From Fulvia fulva (Eukaryota; Ascomycota; Dothideomycetes; Mycosphaerellales; Mycosphaerellaceae), in the NCBI RefSeq assembly GCF_020509005.1, contig NC_063017.1, forward strand, positions 2,108,001 through 2,172,000: DNA of 64,000 bases, given 5' to 3'. Position numbers and translations under genes: made by a program. The notes below the pieces were generated by a model. That model did no database searches, was not told where the DNA came from, and saw nothing but the letters and a program-made list of their open reading frames with translations. Shown here one piece after another: positions 28,851-39,582 of the stretch; the first letter of the stretch is position 1; the number at the start of each line of letters is the position of its first letter.

Positions 28851-29134
28851 GTGTGGTCCTACATCGTGTAATGTGTAGAGAAGCTTGAGTTTTGGTACCC
28901 TCTGAGAATGAGAAGAACTTTCACAAGAGAATTACGCAGCTCCAGAGTAGCTCGATATTTCCAAGGCCCTACATTGAGGATAGCCGCGCCAAGCTCATAA
29001 GCCCAGCAAAGTATGCCACACTGAATCTGACAGTCTGCGCCGAGATTTCCATCGTTGCTGCGTCGCCATCCCTTATTCTGGTCTCAAGATAGCATAACGC
29101 TTGGATATTATGCTCACGTACAGGTCTCAGGCCA

Positions 29135-29491
29135 TCACGCCAGGGCAGCGAACCCAACGTATCCAAAGAGACAAGTGCCTGCTAATAATGCAGTACCGAC
29201 TACGCACAAAATTCTGCGCTTTCTTACCGAGACTCGTGGCGGTTCCTGGTCGTTGCTTCTTCTGGCGGCTTCGACTACGCGAGGCTCCGTGGAGCGCGAG
29301 GGTCTGGTTCGGGCTTTCCTTGTGTAGACCGGAGGCGGGACCGTCAATTCTGCTGTCACGTTCCTTTCGCCATCTCGAGGAAGTGACTGCCGGGTGGTCA
29401 GCACCTGATCGACAGTATGTGATGTGTGACGTACAGTGTATACGGGAGCGCGCCTCACAGGGCGTACTTCTGTTGTGGTAGACATGGTCAT
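29135..29491 (-). CDS. tandem PPxY membrane family, copy D (102 aa, C-terminal anchor)
   Basis: Exon 1 is 29491-29435 (19 codons, MTMSTTTEVRPVRRAPVYT). The intron is 48 nt (GTACGT...CGGCAG, phase 0). Exon 2, 29386-29135, opens SLPRDGERNVTAELTVPPPV and completes the PPVY motif, then TRKARTRP. A charged linker leads to VRKRR and a terminal hydrophobic helix (ILCVVGTALLAGTCLFGYVG) that ends at the stop. This is the shortest intact copy and would be a tail-anchored protein with the PPxY in the cytosol (inference). All splice signals are canonical. The exon 1 end (P-x-Y) and the exon 2 start are the clearest links to copies A, B and E. Confidence 0.7.
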   Translation of the reverse strand: MTMSTTTEVRPVRRAPVYTVRHTSHTVDQVLTTRQSLPRDGERNVTAELTVPPPVYTRKARTRPSRSTEPRVVEAARRSNDQEPPRVSVRKRRILCVVGTALLAGTCLFGYVGFAALA

Positions 29492-29757
29492 CTTGAATGT
29501 CTTCGACGGGAAGTTGGTATGGCTTTGAGCTGGAGAAGATCTGTAGGCTCACAAGTGTGGCGCATTCGGTGACATTAATACTCGGGAAGAGATAATCTTT
29601 GAGGTCAACGGCCTGAGGACAGCGTCCCAAGTCAGCCATGTGACCTCTGCTAGCAATCCAAATCCGAGGTCTTGTAATTCGCGCTGCGTTTGTAGCAATT
29701 TCGCATCGTAGCAGTCGACTTGGTCTCGGCAGCATTCTCCTTCGTACAGCTTCGACA

Positions 29758-30090
29758 TCAGGAGTTGCCTCTATACGTCTGACCAAGCAACATATAGTGT
29801 CCAGCAACAAAGAGCACGACCCATCCCAGGATGTACATTAAGGTGCAACACACGACAGCCCCGTAGTCGCGTCGTCTGATGGTGCTGCTTCCCGGGCCTT
29901 GAGCGACATTTCCACCTTCCTCGACGATTCTTGGATCTGAAGAGATTCCTACCTCAGAGCTGGAACATCGTGGATAGATGGGAGGTCGTGCTGGGAGCTC
30001 TGCAATTGCACAACGTTCGCCGTCACGAGGTAGTGACTGCATGATCATTAGTGCTACACCTCAGCCGTCCTTGAGCAACTCACCGAGTAT
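29758..30090 (-). CDS. tandem PPxY membrane family, copy E (5' end unresolved)
   Basis: Exon 2, 30036-29758, opens SLPRDGERCAIAELPARPPI and completes the PPIY motif, then runs through a linker to STIRRRDYG and a hydrophobic helix (AVVCCTLMYILGWVVLFVAG) with a 13-residue tail. The preceding exon ends ...LESAPSYS at 30084 with a 47-nt phase-0 intron (GTGAGT...ATCATGCAG), exactly as in the family, but going upstream that frame reaches a stop without an ATG. A nearby ATG (MTAVHPT then stop) resembles a decayed exon 1 start. Either a further upstream exon exists or the copy has lost its start. Its predicted topology is that of copy D. Confidence 0.6.
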
Positions 30091-31285
30091 GAAGGAGCTG
30101 ATTCTAGCGCAAGACGTTCGCTCGACAGGTCAGATCTATGTTGGGTGGACTGCTGTCATTGCGCCGGATGAGAAGGCGTTAGCTGAGCCGGGTGGTCAGG
30201 GTCGGAAGTAGGCACGCTGAACCTGCCTCGTCCTGGCAGGAGTATATGCATTTTCGAGGATGTCTTCTCTTTGCAGTTTGCCTGACTTTGTTACTTGAGG
30301 TGTCACCAGTTGGTGCTACATTTTGCAAATTTTGACTCCCAACCTTGTATCTACAAGCAGCTGGTAAGCACATTCACTGAAGGCTGCATGCTTCGGTGTT
30401 CCTCTTGGCAGCATGAGCAGTGCCCGAGGGCCATCGATAGTGCATAATAGTCCAGGTACGTGACTACACGCATCTTGGATAGAGTCGGTCGGGAGGAGAG
30501 CCAATATCTGAGATCAGTATTTCTCAATCATGCTAGACTGTGCTATGCAGGTGAAGGACGTTCGACGAGCCCAAACGTTTGTTCGGTCGGCAGAGAATGG
30601 GAGTGTCACAAGGGATCTATCGTATCAGTCAAAGGGCTTTCTCAAGATTTGTGGCATGCTCGCCGTTCCATATCTACTCATTGACATGCTTCTCACGGAT
30701 ATCAGGAATAGCGCAGCAAGAGAAGCGTGTGTACTGGATCAAGCAGGAACAGGCAATGCCCAGCTTTTCGATGAGGTCAATGTATTGCCGGCAATTCAGA
30801 AACAGCAGCGATGGGGAAGAAGCACATGGTAACACCGAGACAACGGAGACTGAGAAGTCGTCGTTGGTATGTACCGTCGCTTCCTCGGCACATGGTAGCC
30901 GAAAATGGCAGGATCGACGAACAAATGGTCCCAGCGCAATGGGTCGGCTCCAAGCTGTCGGTCGCTCTACCACGCATGCACCCGCAGCACCTTCACTTTG
31001 TAGAACATGGCCACCAATCCATTGTGGACACTTCCCGTCCTGCAAACAATGTGGCATCAATCGCAGGAACGCGGCCAGTCGCTGCTGAGAGTGTCGCGTG
31101 GGGAACAAAGAGCCTGCAAGTGTGCATCAGCAGGAATGCGACTTACCACAAACGCAGTTGCCGCTTCCGGAGCGCTTTCACAAAGCATTGTCGAAAGGTA
31201 GCGCTGCCCGTCTTTCCTGGTAGCCTTTCCAACACGCGCCATGGTACTCACTGTCTGCCATCTTTAACAACCGACTGTGCGAACG
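30091..31285. other. intergenic, upstream of copy E and of the JmjC-like gene
   Basis: This is about 1.2 kb. The 13-mer gccgggtggtcag at 30187-30199 equals 29389-29401 at the exon 2 acceptor of copy D, a possible remnant of a sixth copy. A minus-strand stretch encoding YQRRLLSLRCLGVTMCFFPI near 30800-30860 resembles a basic patch plus helix but lacks the rest. Overlapping plus-strand frames show no domain. Confidence 0.35.
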
Positions 31286-33697
31286 ATGGAAATCCTTCGC
31301 ACGCCAATTATCACACACGCACTGTCGCCAGCCGCTATGGAGCCAGTTCACCAGGCGGCTCATACTGATGCACTTTCTATGCAGAAACCCAGCGGCAACG
31401 ATTCCTTGCATCCACACCAAGCATCTGCCTGGAACTACGACGACGCCCATACCGCCGCGAAGGAGGCACGCAACAGTCCGGTTGACAGCCTTCTCTCTGC
31501 GAATGGGAAGGTTCCGGATCACCAGATCCCACAGGCACCAAGACTGCTTGAACATGCAGCAGCCTCACATGACAGCCTGGGCCATAGCGAAAGTGTCGAG
31601 AGAATGGACATTGCTCGTGTCGTAGCACCAGAACTTCCCGCCGAAGTCGTGATCACCTTACCGGTCGGCTTGGAAGATGGTTCTTCTGTCGAAACCCAGA
31701 GTTTCCCGACAACAGAATCGTTGCATGGCTGTCCGCCGCAGGTGACGCGCCTGATTCCCAGTGTCGTCCCGCAAGGTGAAGAGTCGGACTGCAGCACGGT
31801 CGCAAACCCATGGTTTGCGCCAACTCGAGGCGTTGTATGCAACTCACTTCACGGAACCTACGCAAGGCCAACTGAGACATTCACATCTTCAGTGTATAGC
31901 CCCAGCAGCACTTTCCTTCCAGCCACAAACGGCGATGCAATAAGGCCCAGGATCACGGCCAACACGCAGCCACCCGTAACAGCAGGTACTTTCGGGTCGA
32001 TGCACACACCCGAAGTGAGCGGAGATGCGCGAGTGGAGCACGACTCCCAAAGTGCTCAACACAACCCAACGGACGAGGCACCAGCTGCCGTGAAGTTCCA
32101 AGAGGAGGCCACGACGACAACAAGCAGCCTGGATGGCACCTCGCCTGAGACAATCTCTACGGTCGAAGAAGCCGCTACGCCACGGGATGGGAGCATGCCC
32201 GCTCAAACGCGGAGTAAGGCTCCGCCATTGTCGCAAACGCCAGAACCTGCAGCAAATGGTACTGCCCTCGCGGCAGGTCTGTACGGCCGTGAGAGGAACC
32301 AGAAAAGAGCGGCCACGAAGGCATATCGACAACCCATCACCCCACGAGCATTGCGATCTGCGGACAGTAAGAAGCCCGCTGAATGTGCTTCTTCGTCAAG
32401 TGCAGCCTCCACTGAGACGACAAAGCGAGCTGCGCCTGAATTTGGCAGCCCCAAGGAGAAACGCCAAAGATTGTCCAGCACTGCAGCAAGTACTCGCGCT
32501 CGTCGTGCAACGCATCCAGTGGACGCTGATGAGCGAAAGTCGCAAGTGCCACAGCAAGCTTGGGAGTCAGTACCAGCACAATCGGATACCAGTATACGGC
32601 CGATTCGGGACGTCGAAGGCGATCGTCGATACGTTGCGCAGCTTCAAGAAGTTCTTGAGGTACGAGGGAAGGCCAGGAAAGCCGACATGGGCAGGCGACA
32701 GGCAGCGCGCATCAACGATCTGCTCAATCTCGCCAGCTATCCCACCGCTGATGAGGGGCTGTTCCTGACAAGAGAAGAAGCAACCGACATCGTGGCGTCT
32801 GGCAAGTTCTTCAACGGGCCCATTTTTACCGAGGGCCAGCAAGCACTACCATTGCAGACCGTCTCGCAGTTCTGCGATGAGTACTACGATGACGACACAA
32901 TGGTCTGGATCCAGGATCCTGAGATCAAGCCTACCAAGAAAGCCCAAATCGCCCGGCAGGTGAAGATGCGACAAGTGAAATCGCGCCTCGCAGGCCCTCT
33001 GTCCGACAAGCCATGGAACTGTCTCGAGCTCGCGACACACTCAGATGATGGTTTGAAACCCTCATTCCTCAACACTGAAGACTGCCGACTCTTGACCAAG
33101 CTCAAGATTCCCGATACCCAGGACAAACCAGAGGCTAGGCGCCGGGCATATCTCCCAGGATACAAAGAGGTCGAGAAGTGGGCATTGCTCGCGCAAGCTG
33201 GTGCCCTTACTGAGCCGCACCAAGACTCTCACGGCTATAGCACTTATATTACCATCAACCAAGGATTGGTCGGGTATGGATGGCTATCATTCCCAACTGA
33301 CGAAGAGAGAGCTGCTTGGCGCAGGAACCCAGACATCTTCCGGGGTGGCCGGTGGCGCTATGTCATCTTGAAGCCTGGCCAGACGGTGTATTTTCCAGCC
33401 GGTACCGTCCACTTTGTGTTCCGACTGCCTGATGGAGGCAACACTCTTGCTTTCGGCGGCCACGTGTTACGATGCTCGAACATCGTGCATTGGGTCAAGA
33501 CTCTAATTGAAGAGCGTAATGCAAAGGACGTTACGAACGAAGATCTGACGGAGTCGGCGCCAGGGTATCTGGCAAGAGTCGAGAAGTTCGTGAAGCAAGC
33601 GAGGATTACGGGCCAGGAGGCCAAGTGGGGTGGGGAAGAGTCGATCACGGAGTTCTTGAGGCTGAAGGAGGAGTTCTTGAAGAGGAAGCAGAAGTGA
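31286..33697 (+). CDS. JmjC-like Fe(II)/2-oxoglutarate oxygenase domain protein
   Basis: Single exon, 803 aa from the first ATG (31286); the frame begins three codons earlier at GTG. Residues 1-460 are low complexity, Ser/Thr/Ala/Pro-rich and probably disordered. The C-terminal third is a cupin: PWNCLELATH, then EPHQDSHGYSTYITINQGLV with the H-x-D iron pair (about H645 and D647), GRWRYVILKPGQTVYFPAGT and the distal His in TVHFVFRL (about H709). Together these give the HxD...H iron triad. The ends of the domain (NTLAFGGHVLRCSNIVHWVK) fit fungal JmjC-like proteins of unknown substrate. Histone or other protein demethylation or hydroxylation is possible, but the sequence does not say which. No PHD, JmjN or DNA-binding domain is seen. 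Confidence 0.78.
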   Translation: MEILRTPIITHALSPAAMEPVHQAAHTDALSMQKPSGNDSLHPHQASAWNYDDAHTAAKEARNSPVDSLLSANGKVPDHQIPQAPRLLEHAAASHDSLGHSESVERMDIARVVAPELPAEVVITLPVGLEDGSSVETQSFPTTESLHGCPPQVTRLIPSVVPQGEESDCSTVANPWFAPTRGVVCNSLHGTYARPTETFTSSVYSPSSTFLPATNGDAIRPRITANTQPPVTAGTFGSMHTPEVSGDARVEHDSQSAQHNPTDEAPAAVKFQEEATTTTSSLDGTSPETISTVEEAATPRDGSMPAQTRSKAPPLSQTPEPAANGTALAAGLYGRERNQKRAATKAYRQPITPRALRSADSKKPAECASSSSAASTETTKRAAPEFGSPKEKRQRLSSTAASTRARRATHPVDADERKSQVPQQAWESVPAQSDTSIRPIRDVEGDRRYVAQLQEVLEVRGKARKADMGRRQAARINDLLNLASYPTADEGLFLTREEATDIVASGKFFNGPIFTEGQQALPLQTVSQFCDEYYDDDTMVWIQDPEIKPTKKAQIARQVKMRQVKSRLAGPLSDKPWNCLELATHSDDGLKPSFLNTEDCRLLTKLKIPDTQDKPEARRRAYLPGYKEVEKWALLAQAGALTEPHQDSHGYSTYITINQGLVGYGWLSFPTDEERAAWRRNPDIFRGGRWRYVILKPGQTVYFPAGTVHFVFRLPDGGNTLAFGGHVLRCSNIVHWVKTLIEERNAKDVTNEDLTESAPGYLARVEKFVKQARITGQEAKWGGEESITEFLRLKEEFLKRKQK

Positions 33698-34296
33698 GAG
33701 AGTTGATCGAGGTAATGCGGTAATGGATGGTGGGATGGATGAAGAGGTGAGAGCTGTGGCACGCGACGCGACTCGAGGTGAGATCCACGGGCACGGACGA
33801 TTGGCGGGAATAAAGCTGGGCGAAGCATTGCTATTACGGAACTCCATTGCTGTATCACCACTGGGCAGAGTGCCGCATAGCTCGTTTCATCATAGCAGAA
33901 TATCTTCGACATCCTGATCATGGATGTCGCTATTCTAAACCTCCGAGTCCGTACCAGGAGACGCCTTTCGGTGGCATCTCGAATGGACCTCATATGTTGT
34001 GCCAAGCTGTGACTCTACCGTGCTACCATTGAACGGCATCGCAATGTACTGATGCATGATCAGCGCAAGAGTATGTCTAGTTATCGACTTTCGTTTGTCG
34101 ATGCTCGTCGCCGCTCCCTGCGATGAAGATGACAAGCAAGTCAAGCTTCGGACCTTCCTCCGTCCCTGGAGTGCTGTCCGGGATATGTGGTTGCAAAAAA
34201 TATGTCGTGACAGTCTGCTGCAGATGCGAGAGCCTCGTCCGGTTGGCGGGCTGATATAGTACCACGTTATGTCGCTTACGATCCACGCGATTCAGA
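33698..34296. other. intergenic, between convergent gene ends
   Basis: This 599-bp gap lies between the JmjC-like and BET5 stops. I see nothing beyond short shadow frames. Confidence 0.5.
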
Positions 34297-34844
34297 TCAT
34301 TGTTGCGGATGGAAGATCGAGGCGATGAATGTCTCCAGACCACCCTCGAACAGCTCATTCGCCACGCCCGCACCCTTTGGATGCTCAACTCCGGCCAATG
34401 GACTCTTGACAACAAACTCGACGTACAGCGTCGCCCAGATTTGATGCAGCACAGTGCGCATGTTCCCAACGCGAGTGTCGGTCAGCATGACGAGCTTGAG
34501 CTGAGTCGGAGTTTCGAAGTAGTGCATCTTGTACTCTCCTGTGCGGTAGGAAAGGAACTGATCATCTTCACCGCCAAGCTGTCGGCACATGCGGCGGAGT
34601 GAGAAGATTGTGCCGAAGATGAGTTTCGCATCGTCTTCAGCTTTCATGGCCCGCCGCGTGGCAGTGGAGAGGTGACCGTTAGGGGCTGATGAGGCCTTCT
34701 GGGCCTGTAGCGGCGGTTGCGGTGTCCATCGTTTAGTGTAAATGCACTCCGCTGGGGAAGTTGGTCAGCTCGACATTATCCTGGACGGCAGATGAAGGGC
34801 TGCGTACTATGGCGATCGAAGATGTAGAAGGCGTAGACGGACAT
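34297..34844 (-). CDS. BET5: TRAPP complex subunit Bet5 (sybindin-like, TRAPPC1)
   Basis: Exon 1 (34844-34808) encodes MSVYAFYIFDRH. A 56-nt intron (GTACGC...CCCCAG, phase 1) follows, then exon 2, 34751-34297, for 163 aa in total. The join gives YIFDRHTECIYTKRW, matching the conserved first strand of Bet5. Further family stretches are AKLIFGTIFSLRRMCRQL, FLSYRTGEYKMHYFETPTQL, KLVMLTDTRVGNMRTVLHQI and LYVEFVVKSPL. Bet5 is a core longin-fold subunit of the TRAPP complexes, the Rab exchange factor for Ypt1 in ER-Golgi transport (family knowledge). The loop between strands (about 25-45, PPLQAQKASSAPNGHLSTAT) is normal for fungi. Confidence 0.92.
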
Positions 34845-35353
34845 GGTCGCTGTCGTTGCCGGAGAAGCAGTGTCGCCTTCACTTCATCGCCTCCCTATGG
34901 CTCTGTTCACCCCCTAGCGCAGCGGCAGGACAATATGGAAGGACCGACGCCACTGCGGGTAGGCATGTGCTATGCCTGTCGGTGCGGTAATAGTTGGGGA
35001 GGATTGATGGGGAGGGCAAAACGGCATTGGCTGAGTGAACGACAGCACTAATTTTGAGATGCAGGGCCAAGCTTCGGCGAGCGCTGCGGGGCCCACCTTG
35101 TTCTGCATATCGTGCACATGCTACCTCTCAGTACCGTGGACCGTGGTCGTCTGCTTATCCATGCCTGCACCTTCCACCACGCAGTCTGGCCCGGCGTGGA
35201 CGAAGGGCAGCTAGCATCAGCCTTACTTATAAGACGCGTAAAAACATTCACTGCATCTCGTGCCTCTTGTTGTCCAGAAATGCCTGACCTGTGATCACCC
35301 TCCCCTCCCTACTCGAAACATTCTCTGCTTACCCACCTGATCTGCCCCGCGCC
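34845..35353. promoter_or_regulatory. divergent promoter region of BET5 and the CaMKK-like kinase
   Basis: This is 509 bp between the two ATGs. The plus strand just before 35354 is C/T-rich (CACCCTCCCCTCCCTACTCG), as in many fungal leaders. No other element is evident. Confidence 0.4.
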
Positions 35354-37975
35354 ATGGCCGACGACGACGCGACAGACACCCAATCCAGGTCCATCAATCC
35401 CGTCCCTCCGTCTCGTCGCCGGGACTTCCCTGGTATCGTTGCAGACAATCACGGCATCAGCACCAACCTCGACGTTGCTACACCGACCCACGATGGCCCG
35501 CGGCACCACCCGCTGCCAGTCCGACACATGTACGTACTCATATCACAGACAGAATGGAGGAGCAGGACCAAGACTTTGCTCACCATCGTCTCTCAAGGTC
35601 GGCACCCGCATACCAGAGCCCCCTGCGACACCACCGCCGAGCGCCCTCACGATCTAAGGGTGTGAAAGAGACGCTCAATGCACGATCGCACTACGGCAGC
35701 AGCGACGATGACGGCGGCGCGATCCACCATATCAACCAGTACATCATCAAGCAAGAGATCGGGCGAGGCAGCTTTGGTGCAGTGCATCTGGCCACTGACC
35801 AGTATGGCAACGAATATGTGAGCCGTCGCTTGACTGCCCTTTCCTTCACGGATCAGCGCGACATGTACTGATCAGTCGGACACGCAGGCGGTCAAGGAGT
35901 TCTCCAAGTCCCGACTACGGAAGCGGGCGCAGTCGAACTTACTTCGTAACCCGAAGCAGCCTGGCAGACGACCTGGCTATCTAGCTGCAGCCGCAGGTCG
36001 AGGTTTCAATTCGCCCTTACATCGACAGTCGTCGGCTGACAAGCTCAACGGGGAGAGCAACAACTCGCTTGAGCTGATCAAAGAGGAAATTGCGATCATG
36101 AAGAAGCTCGATCACCACAATGTCGTGTCGTTGATCGAAGTGCTGGACGACCCCGAGGAAGACTCGCTCTACATGGTGCTTGAGATGTGCAAAAAGGGTG
36201 TGGTGATGCATGTTGGTCTTGAAGAGCGAGCGGAGCCGTACAACTCGGAGACGTGTAGATGCTGGTTCCGCGACATGATTCTCGGCATTGAGTACTTGCA
36301 TGCTCAGGGCATCATACATCGCGACATCAAGCCTGACAACTGCTTAGTCACGCACGACGATGTTTTGAAGATTGTCGATTTTGGAGTAAGTGAAATGTTC
36401 GAGAAAGAGTCAGAAATGCACACCGCCAAGTCAGCTGGGAGTCCCGCTTTCATGCCACCCGAGCTGTGTGTGGTGCGGCACGGGCCTGTGAGTGGTCGCG
36501 CGGCTGATATCTGGAGCATGGGTGTGACGCTGTACTGTCTCCGGTATGGCCGCATACCGTTCGAGAAGTCTGGCATCATGGAGTTGTACGAAAGTATCCG
36601 GACCGAAGAGCTCCAGCTTGAGGGCGAAGAGGACAAGGATTTCGACGACCTCATGCATCGCATATTTGAGAAGGATCCGGAGAAGAGAATTACCATGGAC
36701 GAACTCAGAGTAAGTTGGGAGATGTGTCTGGTCGATGTGGTGTGACTAAACAAATAGTAGGAACACCCTTGGGTCACACAAGGTGGTGTTGACCCGATGA
36801 TGCCAGCCGAAGAGAACTGCGCAACGCTGGTCGAACCACCTACCGAGGCTGAGATGAACGAGGCGATCACAGGGAACATGGCACATCTTATGGTGGTCAT
36901 GAAAGCCGTCAAGCGCTTCAAGAAGTTGCTTCAACGAAAAAGGCCGCAGTTCATGGATAATATCTTTGGCCGCGAATCGCGACTCATGCAGCCACCACAT
37001 CAGATGCATGGATCGAGCAGGAGCCAAGACACCTCCGATCGGCGACCTGTCGAGACTGCTCTTGTCACTGAAGGTGTCCACAGGGATGTCAGTAAGGAGA
37101 TCTCCAAAGGAACGGCCGAAGTCGAAAGGCTGCATCTTGGCGCACCAAGCCCACTGGATAGTACTGGTGGCGCTAATCAAGACGACCACGAGCGCAAAGG
37201 GCGACCATTAAGCCGATTGGAGAGTGAAGATGATGACAGTCCCCATCCTAATGCTCTGCCGGCACGAGCACGCACATTCCCTGTCGACGAAGCCGCTAAG
37301 GGTCACGCACACGATCCTATGAAGGACCGGCTCTTCCTACACATCGGACCAGGCGCCGACCATGCCGAGAGTGATAGTGCCTTTGACGCGCTCATGATTA
37401 GCGAAAGTCCTGGCGGCGTGGATGACGACATTTACGAAATGGCGTATCAAGAGGAAATCAACCGCATTCTGGCAGAACGTGCTGAGGCTAATATTCATCT
37501 CGTCCGCCGTGTCGAACACATCGAGAAACTCAGAAGACACCCTAACGTCATCCAATCTTCTCTCAACCACGCCATCGATTTCGCGGGCACCACCGCTAGG
37601 AGAGCTGAAGCACGCGTGCGTACCGGTGGACTGGCAGCTCTGGTCCGGGACGCACGTAATAAAGCTCGGGAGACGGTAGCGGAAGCTGAACGGAGTGCGG
37701 CGAATAGTCCGACACGCTCGACCTCTGCTGGCGTTAGCATCAGCGACGAGGATCCCAGTCCGACCAGTACTACGCAGCTCAGCCCTGCAACTATTGATGG
37801 TACATCTGATCCGAAATCACGGGATGGTTCCAGGTCACCGGTGCCGGACAGCATTCGCTTGAGGGACTATGCGAGGTCTTCAGCGAGTCGGGCGATGAAA
37901 GGAATGGCGAGGAGGATCGACGAGACGGCGAAGAGAGTTGAGGCAAAAGGGCCCCAGCCTTATGAGGGGACTTGA
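35354..37975 (+). CDS. CaMKK/SNF1-activating-type Ser/Thr protein kinase
   Basis: Four exons, 35354-35529, 35598-35817, 35888-36709 and 36761-37975, encode 810 aa; introns are 68, 70 and 51 nt. The Gly loop is GRGSFGAVHLA and the ATP-binding Lys is in AVKEFSKSRLRKRAQSN, formed across the second intron. An insert of about 40 residues (PGRRPGYLAAAAGRGF...) before the C helix is typical of the CaMKK/Sak1/Ssp1 group. The catalytic loop is HRDIKPDN, then DFGVSEMF, activation loop with SAGSPAFMPPEL, and RAADIWSMGVTLY. The third intron lies before EHPWVTQGG. The C-terminal 400 residues are regulatory and disordered. In fungi such kinases activate Snf1/AMPK and CaMK-type kinases (family knowledge). 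A basic stretch after the kinase domain (AVKRFKKLLQRKRPQF) could be an autoinhibitory or calmodulin-binding site (inference). Confidence 0.9.
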
Positions 37976-38343
37976 GTTTGTCCTATGACTTGAGGCCGTG
38001 AGCGGCCGGCTATTTACTATCGGTTCAGATTGGCATGAGTGTATTGCATAGCATGTGATGGCGCTGGTCGTCGAAAGTGGCATTAGCGATGGTGTCTGGG
38101 AGATACTGCTGTTGGTGGAGAATTGGCATATCAAAGTATCATAACGGCAGGCAATGACAGCTGGTTGAGATCTGAGAATGGACTCATTCGTCTTGGCTGT
38201 CTTGGTAACACAAGTTGCTATTCGCTTCGTTCCATGCTGTCATGCTTTCATGCTGCCCCAACGCCTGGCTAAAGTACAAGATTTACTACTGCATCAACCT
38301 TCCGATTCGCCGCAGTATGGCCTCAACCACTCGATGTCGTCCC
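37976..38343. other. intergenic, between convergent gene ends
   Basis: This 368-bp gap lies between the kinase and SGT1 stops. No feature is seen. Confidence 0.5.
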
Positions 38344-39582
38344 TCACGACTCCCACTTCTTCGCCTCCATCCCATCCGGCGGACAGACTTCCACCTTCCC
38401 CTTCTTGACCTCGTCCCAATTAGTGGACAGACTCGTGCCACCGCTCTCAGTGTACGACTTCATCATGGCACGCTGCATGTCAGGTGAAGCATTCTTGTAC
38501 AACATCTTGAAGAACTTGTTAGATTCATCGCCACCTTCATCGTCAGAATCGTCATCCTTGGCGGTCCCTGCCTTGTCCTTGTCCTCTTCTCCGTCTTTGG
38601 TCTGGGGAGCAGCTTTCTTGCGCTCTTCACGAGCAATCTTGTCCCAATCCTTTGGGCCAGATTTGGAGGAGGTCGGATATGCTGGACCGATAGAGCCGGC
38701 GGCGCTGAAGAGGGCAGATGTCATGGCATTGTGAACAATGGCTTCATTCTCGTCTGAAGTGTTGCTGGGAATGGGCTCGGTGCCTTCGAGGGTGGGCCAC
38801 TTTTGTCCGGCTGTTGCTTTGCTCATGATGACTTCGACCTTTGAGGGCATGACGCGGGTTATGGACTTCTCGGGCTGGACTGATGCGAAGAGTGGCTCCA
38901 GACTTAGCTCGTAGTCGGAACCGTTGATGAGGGGAAAGGAGATGTTGAGAGCCCGCTCTTGGAGTTTGATGCTGGCCTTTTCCTTGGGGACGCCCTTGGC
39001 GAGGAGGGTGAAGTAGACGTTCTCGGTGTTTTGATACCATTCGTAGCGGATCTTGTCGGCAGGTGTCTGCTGCGGCGCAGGTGCAGGAGCTGATGTCGGT
39101 TTGCTGTTTGAAGAGCTTTCTGGCTGTGGAGCTGGGTCGGCTCTTGATGCAGATCCAGAAGGTGTCTCTGTGATCGTGCACTTGCGGCGTTCGTCGTCCG
39201 CTGGCACTGACTTCAATTCGAGGACGATCTTGTTGATCCACATGTCGACCGACTTGTGCTTTCCATCCATTTGCTTCACGCGGCGCAAGATGAAGTCGGC
39301 ATCACCGTATCTCTTGAGTCCGTACAGAGCGACTCCACGTCGGAATTGTGCTTCGATGATGGCTTCCTTCTTAGCACGCTTTTGGGCGTTGAGAACTCCC
39401 TGTTCTGCGTCTGCGAGAGCCTCGGCAGGCTTCTTTGCGCGTTGATACGCTACTGATCTCTGGATGTAGAAGTCTGGTGAGGTTGGTGATTCCTTGATGG
39501 CAGCAGTATATTCCTTGATCGCAGTCTCATAGTCGGAGGTTCCTAGTGCCTGCTTTCCTCGAGTAGCAGGATGGGCCGCCAT
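38344..39582 (-). CDS. SGT1: SGT1, HSP90 co-chaperone (TPR-CS-SGS)
   Basis: Single exon, 412 aa, the usual length. N-terminal TPR repeats (about 1-115, with ALGTSDYETAIKEYTAAI and ALADAEQGVL) are followed by a Pro/Ser linker, the CS domain (about 180-275: IRYEWYQNTENVYFTLLAKG, then ISFPLINGSDYELSLEPLFA), and the C-terminal SGS domain (DWDKIARE...FFKMLYKNASPDMQRAMMKS, then ESGGTSLSTNWDEVKK). SGT1 links HSP90 to SCF ubiquitin ligases and to kinetochore assembly through Skp1 (family knowledge). It diverges from PPX1 with only 242 bp between the starts. Confidence 0.96.
   Translation of the reverse strand: MAAHPATRGKQALGTSDYETAIKEYTAAIKESPTSPDFYIQRSVAYQRAKKPAEALADAEQGVLNAQKRAKKEAIIEAQFRRGVALYGLKRYGDADFILRRVKQMDGKHKSVDMWINKIVLELKSVPADDERRKCTITETPSGSASRADPAPQPESSSNSKPTSAPAPAPQQTPADKIRYEWYQNTENVYFTLLAKGVPKEKASIKLQERALNISFPLINGSDYELSLEPLFASVQPEKSITRVMPSKVEVIMSKATAGQKWPTLEGTEPIPSNTSDENEAIVHNAMTSALFSAAGSIGPAYPTSSKSGPKDWDKIAREERKKAAPQTKDGEEDKDKAGTAKDDDSDDEGGDESNKFFKMLYKNASPDMQRAMMKSYTESGGTSLSTNWDEVKKGKVEVCPPDGMEAKKWES

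Noticed and set aside
30674..31108. Further PPxY-family gene upstream of E
   Set aside because: A helix-like stretch exists, but no PPxY, LPRxGE or PSY elements accompany it in a workable frame.
35530..35552. A 23-nt intron in the CaMKK-like gene
   Set aside because: Too short to splice. A 68-nt intron (35530-35597) with proper ends joins the exons in frame.
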